This document shows positions 1 through 8,125 of a stretch of DNA of 64,000 nucleotides, piece by piece. Source of the DNA: Chitinophaga agri (lineage in GTDB: Bacteria; Bacteroidota; Bacteroidia; Chitinophagales; Chitinophagaceae); contig NZ_CP048113.1 in the NCBI RefSeq assembly GCF_010093065.1, positions 124,001 through 188,000 of the forward strand, in the 5' to 3' direction. A model generated the notes under the pieces. It saw only the letters and a program-made list of their open reading frames with translations, did not search any database and was not told the DNA's origin. The stretch's first letter is position 1; each line of letters starts with the position of its first letter. The position numbers and the translations under genes are program-made.

Positions 1-322
1 AGCGGGAGATACCCCAGTTACAGTGTACCAGTACCTTCTTGTCCGTTAGATGACGGTCCATGAACAGCATGCACCTTTCAATGATAGGGTGGGTATATTG
101 CGGCATCAGCTCCTGGTCCATGTCCACCATATTGAGGTATAAATGACGATCGCCATGCAGATGCATCAGGTAGGAAGGGTGACTGGATTTCAGGTTGCCT
201 TTGTATCCAACCGCCTGACGATGACAGGGTTCCTTACACGCATGAATGATGGCAAAGCCGGCGGATTCCTGTTGGCAGTCTCTATTCGTTCCCACGTATA
301 GCTTATTATATACCTCTATCAT
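1..322 (-). CDS. Dual-specificity/tyrosine phosphatase-like protein (C-terminus outside window)
   Basis: Reading the minus strand from the ATG at 320-322 gives 107 codons that stay open to the window edge. Near the end lies HCNWGISR (H100, Cys101, R107), the HCx5R phosphate-binding loop of cysteine-dependent protein phosphatases; Cys101 would be the nucleophile. An upstream stretch with L-N-M-V-D-M-D-Q (about residues 62-69) fits the position of the general-acid Asp in dual-specificity phosphatases. The family removes phosphate from Tyr/Ser/Thr or other phospho-substrates; the substrate here is unknown. The C-terminal part after the P-loop is missing only because the window ends. Confidence 0.75.
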   Translation of the reverse strand, partial: MIEVYNKLYVGTNRDCQQESAGFAIIHACKEPCHRQAVGYKGNLKSSHPSYLMHLHGDRHLYLNMVDMDQELMPQYTHPIIERCMLFMDRHLTDKKVLVHCNWGISR

Positions 323-664
323 GTGTAATTTATCTTCGCTTATTGCGGCCTAAAAATACAGAAACTGTACATACAATTGTACATTTTCCGCTGGATATTT
401 AGCGGAAAACAATGTACGGATCGCATTTGGATGCTGCATGTATTGCACAAATAGGATGTCTCGCGCAGCATTATAGACGCCTCGTACCGAATACCTGGAT
501 ATAAATATTTCTGTTGCTGTATGCATTATAAATAAAAAGGATGGGACAATTCCAGGTAAGCAGTCCATGTTAGTGTTGGTTGTAGCCTGCCTTTCGACCT
601 TGCCACTTATCGTATGTTGTGTAGCTGAGGGAGGCTGGGCGCGGTGAAATGGCCGTTTTTAGCC
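323..664. other. Intergenic region with one stem-loop
   Basis: No convincing gene lies here. A hairpin occupies 379-417: the arm at 379-392 (GTACATTTTCCGCT) pairs with 401-417 around an 8-nt loop, with a 3-nt bulge in the right arm. It lacks a T-run on either strand, so it is not a clear terminator. The rest is AT-rich and could hold the promoter of the phosphatase gene that starts at 322. Confidence 0.4.
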
Positions 665-1771
665 TTATTCCTGCCGTTTCAGCATATTCGCCGCTAGTCT
701 CACCGGTTTAGTGAAATAATACAGGAAATAGGGCAGTTTAAGCCCTTTTACGTCGTTCCCATTCGGACGGACCAGGTGCGCCAGGTGCTGTCTTACAATA
801 TGCACCTTACCCGATAAGGGCCGCGCTGAAATAAGATGGAGATACGCCTGTTCCAGGAACGTGTATTTCCCCTGCATGGCAGGATGCTGTAAACGTTTGA
901 GTAGCAGTTTACCGGCGCGAGTGGTCATAGCGGCCTGCCCCCCTGTATCAATGCCCAGTGATGTAGCTGCCAGCTGTTTCCAGAGGATGTCAAATGGCTG
1001 CAATGCCCCGGGAACGGTTGCGGGTCCTTTCCGGTATAACAAAACCATGTCCAGCAGTGACCGCAGATGCGGATAGAAATCGCTGGCCCCGTTGTTCAGC
1101 AGCATGAGGGAATAGTAGTCCTGGCTGGTATAGCTCCGCGACAGGTAATCCTCTCCCAGCAGTTCCGTAAAGCTATATGGAAAGCCTGTTAAAGCACGGG
1201 TCGGCCGGTAATGAAATTCAAAGCTGAACCGCTTTCCCCGCGAACAACGTTTCCCGAAGGAAAGATCTTTCAGATGCTTGCTGAAATGTGCCGGATACCG
1301 GCTGAAATAATCCGCCTGGTCCATTTCGTACCCTTCTCCCTCCATGGTCGCTTTCACCCGTAGCAGCGCATCCTCCGGTATGATAATATCCATGTCGGTA
1401 AACTCCCGCATACTGATATCATTGTACAACAGCAGTGAGAAGTCCGTTCCTTTATACAAACGCGCTTTGATACCCTGCTGCTGAAGTAACTCTATAATGC
1501 GGGCAGCTTCTATCTGCCGGTCGGCAGCAAACACAAACAGATTGCGGCAGTATTGCTTAAACTGTTGCCAGGTGTCTTTGGGTACTGCTTCCGGTATTCG
1601 ACTCAATACATGGAATACGACGGGCCTGACCCTATGCCGGGCACAGAGTTCATATACCGCCTGCCACCGGATCGTATGCCCGTGTATGAAGGTCTTAAGA
1701 TCGGAAATGGTGCTTGTTTGCAGGTATACCCTGCAGCATAGGAATACTACAGTGACTTCGTTGTGTAACAT
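665..1771 (-). CDS. Lasso-cluster nucleotidyltransferase family protein
   Basis: A 368-residue protein of the nucleotidyltransferase fold found in RiPP and lasso clusters. Around residues 107-130 it carries the lysine-glycine start of the fold (YKGTDFSLLLY) followed by an acidic pair in FTDMDIII (D126, D128), the expected metal-binding carboxylates. I chose the ATG at 1769-1771 over an upstream TTG at 1783. It follows the PqqD-like gene by 4 bp, so the two form one transcription unit. In kinase-containing lasso clusters such a protein is thought to modify the peptide or its phosphate; that role here is inference. Confidence 0.75.
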   Translation of the reverse strand: MLHNEVTVVFLCCRVYLQTSTISDLKTFIHGHTIRWQAVYELCARHRVRPVVFHVLSRIPEAVPKDTWQQFKQYCRNLFVFAADRQIEAARIIELLQQQGIKARLYKGTDFSLLLYNDISMREFTDMDIIIPEDALLRVKATMEGEGYEMDQADYFSRYPAHFSKHLKDLSFGKRCSRGKRFSFEFHYRPTRALTGFPYSFTELLGEDYLSRSYTSQDYYSLMLLNNGASDFYPHLRSLLDMVLLYRKGPATVPGALQPFDILWKQLAATSLGIDTGGQAAMTTRAGKLLLKRLQHPAMQGKYTFLEQAYLHLISARPLSGKVHIVRQHLAHLVRPNGNDVKGLKLPYFLYYFTKPVRLAANMLKRQE

Positions 1772-1775
1772 ATGA

Positions 1776-2075
1776 TCAGTCAACGATCAGCATCCTGTGC
1801 TGCATCATCTTTTGAAGAAAAAGAAGGGTTTCCTGCTCGCAGAGCTGCATGCTGATCGCATACTCCTGCATCAAAGCATGTACTACATCATGGACCGCTA
1901 CAGGCTGTTCCAGTTTTTCCCAGATAACGCTGCCCACAGCATTGAGACCTATATATTCCCCATTGTGGATGTCCATCAGGACGACTTCTTCTCCTACCCG
2001 GCTTACAAGAAAATTACGCTCATTCCGTCGTATGACCGTTTCTTTACAAAGGGGCAATTGTACACTTTCTGACAT
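1776..2075 (-). CDS. PqqD-like lasso peptide recognition protein (B1/RRE)
   Basis: A protein of about 99 residues with the PqqD / RiPP recognition element pattern: an N-terminal beta-hairpin (V-V-L-M-D-I-H-N-G-E-Y-I-G-L-N), the conserved G-S-V-I-W segment, and a C-terminal helical part. In lasso pathways the RRE binds the precursor leader and presents it to the protease and cyclase. The start at 2075 gives the usual family length; ATGs at 2087 and 2123 are in frame but would crowd the divergent promoter. It is co-directional with the nucleotidyltransferase and divergent from the kinase-B2-cyclase genes. Confidence 0.82.
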   Translation of the reverse strand: MSESVQLPLCKETVIRRNERNFLVSRVGEEVVLMDIHNGEYIGLNAVGSVIWEKLEQPVAVHDVVHALMQEYAISMQLCEQETLLFLQKMMQHRMLIVD

Positions 2076-2150
2076 ATGTTTAAACATTAATGATAAGTTG
2101 CGTGTATATAGTAATTGTAACATAATGTGACCCGAAATAGTTCATCGTTC

Positions 2151-3050
2151 ATGCATAAATATTGGGGCTTCGGCCTGTTGATCTCATCCACTGTTGAATT
2201 TCCGGAGCTGATGCCCGCCACGTCCCCGCACACGGACGTGACCATTGCCATCGGTATGGTGCCGGTCATACACGCGTCCGCTACCTTTTGTACCGGACGT
2301 ATCACCTACGATATTGTCAATGACGCAGCGTTACTGTTCACCGTCGACGGTATAGCGACCTATTATGTTGCCGACGGCAACAGGATCATCATCTCGCCAC
2401 TGGCTGATGATGTGGAACCCAGGGTGCTCAGGATGTTTGTACTCGCTGGCGCCATGGCGGGTATTCTTCAGCAGCGCAAAAAGATCCCATTACATGCCGC
2501 CGGCATCGTAACAGATGGTGGGCTTACGCTTATCACCGGTCACTCCGGAGCCGGCAAGTCGACGACACTGGCAGGATTGCAGGAAAAAAAATACCCGATA
2601 TTCACAGATGATATTACCGTGCTGCACCACTGTGCTGATGATGACCGGGTGAGGGGCACTGCAGCTTATCCGATGCTGAAGTTATGGGAGCAGTCCATGC
2701 AGACCCTCCAGCTGCACGACCGCTCTTTCCCGGTAATGCCGGGTATGGAGAAATACGGCGTTTTCTTTCACCAGGACTTCGATACACAGCATTATCCCAT
2801 CCGGAGGATTATCCTCCTGGCTACAGCAGATATTGATGAAATAAGACATGTGCAGCTGAATGGAAGTATGGCCTTCACACAGGTCATACAGCATATTTAC
2901 AAACCGGTACTTTTCAGGCAACCAGCCGTTCGGGCCGTTTGTTTTCATATGATCAGCGCGATGACACGACAGGCAGTCACCCATTGTGTCACAAGGCCAC
3001 TGCAGAGTGATCCGGCTGAATTATTAACCGTTGTAAAGTCCCTGCTGTAA
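2151..3050 (+). CDS. HprK-like kinase of the lasso cluster
   Basis: A 299-residue protein with a Walker A loop GHSGAGKST (about residues 130-138 from the chosen start) preceded by P-L-H-A-A-G-I and followed by F-T-D-D-I, as in HPr Ser kinase/phosphorylase-type kinases and PEP carboxykinase-like folds. Kinases of this family sit in lasso clusters of the paeninodin type, where one was shown to phosphorylate a precursor's C-terminal Ser (established for that family). I chose ATG 2151; an in-frame GTG at 2127 is possible. The stop abuts the B2 start with no gap, which implies translational coupling. Confidence 0.8.
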   Translation: MHKYWGFGLLISSTVEFPELMPATSPHTDVTIAIGMVPVIHASATFCTGRITYDIVNDAALLFTVDGIATYYVADGNRIIISPLADDVEPRVLRMFVLAGAMAGILQQRKKIPLHAAGIVTDGGLTLITGHSGAGKSTTLAGLQEKKYPIFTDDITVLHHCADDDRVRGTAAYPMLKLWEQSMQTLQLHDRSFPVMPGMEKYGVFFHQDFDTQHYPIRRIILLATADIDEIRHVQLNGSMAFTQVIQHIYKPVLFRQPAVRAVCFHMISAMTRQAVTHCVTRPLQSDPAELLTVVKSLL

Positions 3051-3461
3051 ATGAAAAAGGTCTTTACTGCCACGTTATTATTCACAGAAGCCTGGTGCTG
3101 GCTGGGCGTTGCCCGTCTGCTACTGGTTTTTATGCCATTCAGGAAAATTGTACCCCTGCTGGGAGACAGTATACCGGCCGACCCGACCGCACCAGTGACG
3201 AAGACGATCCGCCCCCAAAGGATCCGGGCCGCTATCAGGAGGGCCGCTGCCTGTGCCCCCTGGCGAACGAAATGTTTTGAACAGGCGTTGGCTGGTAAAC
3301 TGATGCTGCGCTACCGGAAACTGCCTGGCGTTGTTTTTTTCGGTGTCAATAAGAACGGGAATAAGATGAATGCACATGCATGGCTGGAATGCAATGGCAT
3401 CATTGTCACCGGTCACACCGGCATAGATGAGTATACTGTTATCGCCCGTTTTAAAAGCTGA
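3051..3461 (+). CDS. Lasso peptide biosynthesis B2 protein (transglutaminase-like leader protease)
   Basis: A 136-residue protein of the B2 family, which cleaves the leader from lasso precursors. The Cys (C75 in KCFEQALAG) and His (H109 in NAHAWLE) of the transglutaminase-like protease site are visible, and D126 is a candidate for the third member. An N-terminal hydrophobic segment (about 7-28) is common in B2 proteins. It lies directly between kinase and cyclase, with a 3-bp gap to the cyclase ATG. In this cluster type the RRE (B1) and protease (B2) are separate genes, as seen here. Confidence 0.85.
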   Translation: MKKVFTATLLFTEAWCWLGVARLLLVFMPFRKIVPLLGDSIPADPTAPVTKTIRPQRIRAAIRRAAACAPWRTKCFEQALAGKLMLRYRKLPGVVFFGVNKNGNKMNAHAWLECNGIIVTGHTGIDEYTVIARFKS

Positions 3462-3464
3462 TGC

Positions 3465-5300
3465 ATGAGCTCCATTTTTGGTATTATATATAAGAACGGT
3501 CGGCCTGTTTCCCCGGAAGAAGCCGCTGCTATCACCCAGGCGGTGCAGCACGCCGGTGTCGGTAAGTGTACGCCCTGGATAGATGATAATGTGCTCATCG
3601 GACAATGTCCCCATGCACCGGCAGCCAGCATACCTGCTGATCTGCTTATAGCTGACGAGCTGCTGGTGGCTGCTGATGTCCGGATAGACAACCGCGGGTA
3701 TATGCTGGATAATCTGCCGGCTGACAGGAGTTACACCGATCAGCAGCTGCTGTTGTCCGCCTACCGTAAATGGGGCATGCTGGCACTCCACCACCTGGAA
3801 GGGGAATATGCATTCTGCGCATGGGATATTGAACAGCGCCGCCTTTTCCTGGCGACTGACCATATGGGGTTCCGGCCGCTTTATTATTATAACTCCGACG
3901 ACGTATTTATTTTCAGTTCAAGTCTGAAAGCAGTACTCGCCGTGAAGCCGAAACCACATGTGTTCAATGCGGAATGCCTCATCAACTATCATTTCCGGCA
4001 GGGGGATGCCGCGGATACATATACGAAAGATGTCTATGCTTTTTGTGGTGGTAATTACCTGACCCTGCATGGTCGGAAAATACACATGGCGAAATACTGG
4101 AACCCACTTCCGGGAAGATATAAATTAGACTCGCTGGATGATTGTACGGAAGCATTAAAAGAACTGCTGCTCACAGCCATCAGGAACAGGATCATGCCTG
4201 ACCGCCCGATAGGAATTACACTCAGCGGCGGACTGGACTCCTCGTCCATCGCCTGTTTGCTGGCGCGTGAACTGTTCCGGCAAAACAAACCGCTGTATTC
4301 ATTTTCTTCTGTTTTGTCTGAAAATGCTGCAGGAAACGATGAGCGTGCCTATATTGATATCATTGGCAGGCGCTATCCGAATATAATACAGACGTATGTA
4401 GACGCCCCGGATGCGGGTCCGTTTGAAGGCACACTCGATGCCTTCAGTTGTGATGAAACCATTCCAAACAGCTTCTTCTATATGGATCATGCTATCCTGC
4501 GTGCCGCCAGGGAAGAGGGCGTAGGTATATTGTTCACCGGTTACGGAGGCGATCACTGGGTATCCTGGCAGGGCAATCCTGTCATTTATAATATGCTATG
4601 TAAAGGCTATTGGATGGACGCTTATGACCTCATCATGGAGTTTGCGGAAACGGAAAACATCCATCCCTTCCAGGTAGCTAAAAGAGAACTGGCGCCGCAC
4701 ACACTATTATACCAGACACTACGCGGTGCGCAAAAGAAGAAGATGCGGGACACTGCATTGCATCCTTCCTTTCTGCGTAAATACGGATCAGCACTCGACT
4801 TCAGACCTGTAAGGGATATCACGGCCTTTATGACCGACAATATCATCAGTGGCCGTACGGGGCAGTTCCTGGGGATGCTGAACGGCCGGAACAACGCTTA
4901 TGGAATGGAGTCAGCAGTGCCACTGCTGGACCGCCATATCGTCGAACTGATGATGGACATGCCGGAAGAGGCATTTATCTTCAATGGACATAAGCGTAGT
5001 CTGCTGCGCCATACCATGGAAGGTGTACTGCCGGAAGATATATTATGGCGAAAGGATAAAGGCCGGTACTCGCCCGATTTCCCGCAGCGTATCACTGCCG
5101 GCCTGCCCAAGGCTGCCGAAGTGATGCGCAACCAGGAATATGCGATGGTGTTTGACCGTTACCTGAGCAAAGAAGCTATCCGGCGTTTAGCCGGTGGGGA
5201 TGAGCTGTCTATGATCAGAATGACACAGGGTATCATATGTAGCATGGTACTCACGTCATTACAAAAAAATGGCTATGTATTTGATGATAACTTTTCTTAA
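3465..5300 (+). CDS. Asparagine-synthetase-like lasso macrolactam synthetase (C protein)
   Basis: A 611-residue homologue of asparagine synthetase B. The N-terminal glutaminase-like domain starts MSSIFGI, with Ser where glutaminases carry the catalytic Cys after Met, so it should not use glutamine. The ATP-pyrophosphatase loop LSGGLDSSS is at about 253-261. In lasso pathways this enzyme adenylates the Asp/Glu side chain of the core and closes the ring onto the N-terminal amine. Position after B2 and just before the small precursor gene supports that role. A true asparagine synthetase is unlikely given the lost Cys and the context. Confidence 0.85.
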   Translation: MSSIFGIIYKNGRPVSPEEAAAITQAVQHAGVGKCTPWIDDNVLIGQCPHAPAASIPADLLIADELLVAADVRIDNRGYMLDNLPADRSYTDQQLLLSAYRKWGMLALHHLEGEYAFCAWDIEQRRLFLATDHMGFRPLYYYNSDDVFIFSSSLKAVLAVKPKPHVFNAECLINYHFRQGDAADTYTKDVYAFCGGNYLTLHGRKIHMAKYWNPLPGRYKLDSLDDCTEALKELLLTAIRNRIMPDRPIGITLSGGLDSSSIACLLARELFRQNKPLYSFSSVLSENAAGNDERAYIDIIGRRYPNIIQTYVDAPDAGPFEGTLDAFSCDETIPNSFFYMDHAILRAAREEGVGILFTGYGGDHWVSWQGNPVIYNMLCKGYWMDAYDLIMEFAETENIHPFQVAKRELAPHTLLYQTLRGAQKKKMRDTALHPSFLRKYGSALDFRPVRDITAFMTDNIISGRTGQFLGMLNGRNNAYGMESAVPLLDRHIVELMMDMPEEAFIFNGHKRSLLRHTMEGVLPEDILWRKDKGRYSPDFPQRITAGLPKAAEVMRNQEYAMVFDRYLSKEAIRRLAGGDELSMIRMTQGIICSMVLTSLQKNGYVFDDNFS

Positions 5301-5324
5301 CTTCAATGAATCCAATATCACAGT

Positions 5325-5453
5325 ATGAAAAACGAAGCAACACGACCAGTCCCAGTATGGGAAACACCTGACATGATTGTTCTGCCTATTAACGAAGTTA
5401 CGCTTGGCAATGGAGAAGCGGGCTTTGACTTCGCGTCCGAAATTAGCGCCTGA
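5325..5453 (+). CDS. Putative lasso peptide precursor (42 aa)
   Basis: A 42-codon ORF starting 24 bp after the cyclase stop. The leader (residues 1-27) contains W12-E-T-P15-D-M17, matching the Y-x-x-P-x-L recognition motif of lasso leaders with W for Y and M for L, and ends in T26-L27, giving the hallmark Thr at position -2. The predicted core is GNGEAGFDFASEISA: Gly1 as ring amine, Asp8 as acceptor (8-residue ring) and a 7-residue tail. Leader motif, Thr(-2), Gly1 and Asp8 all sit at canonical spacing in the expected neighbourhood. The product is predicted, not shown. The penultimate residue of the core is Ser14, which the cluster kinase could target. Confidence 0.8.
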   Translation: MKNEATRPVPVWETPDMIVLPINEVTLGNGEAGFDFASEISA

Positions 5454-5461
5454 CATCATCG

Positions 5462-6367
5462 TCATCCCAATTTTACACCATGTCGTACTCCGAACTGGTC
5501 TGCATAGTATGCAGGCACATAGCCCTCGTAGACGTACAGCATGTTTGTTCTGATTGTGCGGCCGCCTGCACAGACTATTTCCATAACCTTATCCTGTATA
5601 ATAACTGTACCTGGATGGGTGTTTGTGTGAGTAGCTGTGAGGGCGCCGTCCATTAACTTCAGTTCCTGCCCGTTGAAGATAGTCATCGCCCCTTTATTCC
5701 AGGGATTGCAAGCCCGTATCAGGTTACATATTTCTGTGGCAGTCATCTGCTCCCAGTTGATCAGTATATCGTGCAGCTGTGGCCGTTTATGATAGCCGGC
5801 CTGTTTGTTACCGGCACTGATCGCAGGTAACGGCATACGTTGCCTAAGCATCGCTATTATGCCCATGACGCCTTCTATGCAGTACTGGCTGCATAACTGG
5901 TTAACTGCCGCATACGTGTAGTGTGGCTGATCAGGTATTGTCTTTGTCCATACGACCTGGCCCGCATCAAACTTTTCTGACAATACATGTATGGTAAACC
6001 CAAGTGTGGGCTGCCCTGTTTTCAGTTGCCAGAACACCGGCGATGGCCCCCGGAAGCAAGGTAACGGCCCCGGATGAATGTTAAATGCAGGAATACCTGC
6101 AAAACGTTTTATATCCAGCAGATAACGGTAGCCATATACGAATACAGTCTCCGGACGAACAGCATCCAGCCATTCATATACATCCGTGGTGACGTTTTTT
6201 TCCATCTGCATGGGTAGCCGCGCTGCCTGTATAAATGCCTGTACTTTCTGCTGTGCAGCAAGATCCTCCGTGGGAGAAAAGAAAATACACACCTGCAAGC
6301 CCTGGCTTGCAAGTGTGTAGGCGAGCGGGATGAAATGATCCCCGCCGGAAATGATACCTATTTTCAT
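5462..6367 (-). CDS. Formyltransferase family protein
   Basis: A 301-residue protein with the formyltransferase fold. Asn96, His98 and Asp134 (FNIHPG ... EKFDAGQ) reproduce the catalytic N-H-D triad with the same 2- and 36-residue spacings as methionyl-tRNA formyltransferase. The loop GPLPCFRGPSPVFW resembles formyltransferases that act on small amines rather than the tRNA enzyme, and the C-terminal domain is short. It is the last gene of a minus-strand operon with three collar-domain proteins (8-bp gap) and converges on the lasso precursor gene, the stops 8 bp apart. The formylated substrate is unknown. Confidence 0.75.
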   Translation of the reverse strand: MKIGIISGGDHFIPLAYTLASQGLQVCIFFSPTEDLAAQQKVQAFIQAARLPMQMEKNVTTDVYEWLDAVRPETVFVYGYRYLLDIKRFAGIPAFNIHPGPLPCFRGPSPVFWQLKTGQPTLGFTIHVLSEKFDAGQVVWTKTIPDQPHYTYAAVNQLCSQYCIEGVMGIIAMLRQRMPLPAISAGNKQAGYHKRPQLHDILINWEQMTATEICNLIRACNPWNKGAMTIFNGQELKLMDGALTATHTNTHPGTVIIQDKVMEIVCAGGRTIRTNMLYVYEGYVPAYYADQFGVRHGVKLG

Positions 6368-6375
6368 ACTGATTT

Positions 6376-6954
6376 TTAGTGACTCGGATATATGCCAAAG
6401 AGGGCAATGATGTAGTTGACAGTGACGTATGGCATCATGTTGTTATGCGCCTGTGTGCCACCTGCAGGACCGATAGACATGGGGTCCATCAGTGCATTGG
6501 GCACAGTGGTGCCGCCTCCGGGTAAGGGCAGTGTCGTATACAGGTTAACATCCGGGTAAGCCGTTGGACCTGTGTTATTATTGCCGTTAGTGACAGCGAG
6601 CATATTGTTGGAAGGAGAGCCGGTTGTCGCAGCAGTATTCACCGCTACCAGTCCATGTGTATGGTTAGGGATGTTGGTGGTCAGCAGTGTGACATTCTGT
6701 GTGCCTGCCGCTTGCCCCAGCATATAGCTGCCGGAGCCGCCTGACGGACTGATTTGTCCCATACTGACGGCGATCCTTACCCGCATATCAGGTAGCGCGA
6801 ACGTCGTGATGCCGTCTCCGCCATATTGTGTGCCGATCAGTGTAAACAGCGCCTCATATTCAGCGATAGACAGTAATGCGCCATTGCAAACTGACCAGCC
6901 GACAGGAGCAAAGTTGCCACCAAATAGTCTGATCTCTCCCAGATAATTATCCAT
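6376..6954 (-). CDS. Phage tail collar-domain protein, copy 1
   Basis: A 192-residue protein beginning MDNYLGEIRLF, with an N-terminal collar domain (about 5-60: G-E-I-R, G-W-x-x-C-N-G, L-F-x-L-I-G-T-x-Y-G-G-D-G, F-A-L-P-D) and a Gly/Asn/Thr-rich C-terminal half ending N-x-M-P-Y-V-T-V-N-Y-I-I-A-L-x-G-I-Y-P. This is the layout of microcystin-dependent-protein / tail-collar family members, widespread in Bacteroidota outside prophages. Two paralogues lie directly upstream (24- and 40-bp gaps). The function in bacteria without a phage context is unclear. Confidence 0.8.
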   Translation of the reverse strand: MDNYLGEIRLFGGNFAPVGWSVCNGALLSIAEYEALFTLIGTQYGGDGITTFALPDMRVRIAVSMGQISPSGGSGSYMLGQAAGTQNVTLLTTNIPNHTHGLVAVNTAATTGSPSNNMLAVTNGNNNTGPTAYPDVNLYTTLPLPGGGTTVPNALMDPMSIGPAGGTQAHNNMMPYVTVNYIIALFGIYPSH

Positions 6955-6978
6955 AAAATCTTTTTAGAGGTTTAACAT

Positions 6979-7530
6979 TTAGTTACGTGAGGGGAATATG
7001 CCCTGTGTGGCGATACAGTATATCAGTGTCAGGTAGGGCATCCTGTTCTCATGTGGAAGGTTGCCTCCCGTAGCAGTAACACAAGGGGCCATGCTGACCG
7101 TAGCACCGCCTGCAGGCGCGAAGAGGTTGACGGTACCTGTATTCTGTCCCGGTTGCGTGGGAGAGCTGGGTGTATTCGGATTACCAAAGTAGTTGGTGTT
7201 CGGACTACCCTGATCGTACGAGTTATTGGCATTTACAGGGTGCGAATGTGCGGGCAGTGTGCTGACCGTCAGTGTCACTGTTTCTGTACCTGCTGCCTGA
7301 CCAATGTTGTAGTTCGTACCGGAGGTACTGCTGCCAGTACCAACGATAGTGCGACCGTTCAGGTTAGGCAGCATAAAATTGGTGGTGCCATTACCACCAT
7401 AGTAAATACCCAGCAGGGCAAACAACGCCTGGTTCTGTGCGATAGGAAGTGTTTGTCCGCTGCAGGACACCCAGCCTGTGGGGATCTGCGTATAAGGGAA
7501 CAGACGGATCTCTCCGAGATAGTTTTCCAT
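6979..7530 (-). CDS. Phage tail collar-domain protein, copy 2
   Basis: A 183-residue paralogue of its neighbours. I set the start at ATG 7528-7530 (MENYLGEIRLF), because the 22 residues further upstream are not conserved with the paralogues. It contains the same G-E-I-R ... G-W-x-x-C-S-G-Q ... L-F-A-L-L-G-I-Y-Y-G-G-N-G ... F-M-L-P-N-L collar pattern and the conserved C-terminal N-R-M-P-Y-L-T-L-I-Y-C-I-A-x-x-G-I-F-P signature. Low-complexity Pro/Thr/Asn stretches in the middle suggest a fibre-like trimeric region. It is the middle gene of the triplet. Confidence 0.8.
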   Translation of the reverse strand: MENYLGEIRLFPYTQIPTGWVSCSGQTLPIAQNQALFALLGIYYGGNGTTNFMLPNLNGRTIVGTGSSTSGTNYNIGQAAGTETVTLTVSTLPAHSHPVNANNSYDQGSPNTNYFGNPNTPSSPTQPGQNTGTVNLFAPAGGATVSMAPCVTATGGNLPHENRMPYLTLIYCIATQGIFPSRN

Positions 7531-7570
7531 GTTTTTGATAAGATAAGGTGAGTAAATGAAGAAGGGGCGA

Positions 7571-8125
7571 TCAGGGGTGCTGAGGGAAAACGCCACTGGC
7601 GCAAATACAGTAAGTCATTGCCAGATAGGGGTCCATATTCGCATGTGGTGTGGTACCGCCGGTTGGACTAAGGCTTTGCGGATTTAACGTCGTACCGCCC
7701 TGGTTATTGGAATACACAACTATCCCCCTGTTTGCACCGGTACTAAAACCATTGGTGAGATAGGCATTCGTACCAGGCTGGGAGATCGCTGCGGCGGTCT
7801 GTGCCTGACTGGTACGTACAACAGCCTGCATCATGTGGTTGTGCGCAGGTATGGTTGCCGTAGTCAGTGTGACAGTTTCACTGCCGCCCTTTATACCAGG
7901 TGCATTGAACGAGGAATTCTGCAAACTGATGCCCAGAGCGGCTACACCGCGCAGATCAGGTACTGCAAAGGTAGTCGTACCATTGCCGCCATAACTGGTA
8001 CCAAGGATCGCGAATAGGGGGGCATTACTTTGAATGGGGTAGGTACTTCCGTTACAGGGAAGCCAGCCCGAGGGGACAAAATTGAATGCAAAGGCTCTTA
8101 TTTCGCCTACATATGCATCTGCCAT
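7571..8125 (-). CDS. Phage tail collar-domain protein, copy 3
   Basis: A 184-residue first gene of the operon; ATG at 8123-8125 (MADAYVGEIRAF). It has the same collar domain (G-W-L-P-C-N-G, A-I-L-G-T-S-Y-G-G-N-G, F-A-V-P-D-L-R-G) and C-terminal signature (M-D-P-Y-L-A-M-T-Y-C-I-C-A-S-G-V-F-P) as the two downstream paralogues. None of the three has a signal peptide. The absence of capsid, baseplate, sheath or lysis genes nearby argues against a prophage or a contractile injection system. Confidence 0.8.
   Translation of the reverse strand: MADAYVGEIRAFAFNFVPSGWLPCNGSTYPIQSNAPLFAILGTSYGGNGTTTFAVPDLRGVAALGISLQNSSFNAPGIKGGSETVTLTTATIPAHNHMMQAVVRTSQAQTAAAISQPGTNAYLTNGFSTGANRGIVVYSNNQGGTTLNPQSLSPTGGTTPHANMDPYLAMTYCICASGVFPQHP

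Noticed and set aside
350..568. A 72-codon minus-strand ORF between the phosphatase and the nucleotidyltransferase
   Set aside because: No domain, no promoter or ribosome site, and it overlaps the hairpin at 379-417; composition looks non-coding.
5306..5371. An alternative 21-codon ORF starting at ATG 5306, overlapping the lasso precursor in another frame
   Set aside because: It has no leader or core features of a lasso precursor, while the frame from 5325 has all of them.
6376..8125. Prophage or contractile injection system suggested by tail-collar proteins
   Set aside because: No capsid, terminase, sheath, baseplate, portal, integrase or lysis genes are nearby; collar-domain proteins are common outside phages in this phylum.
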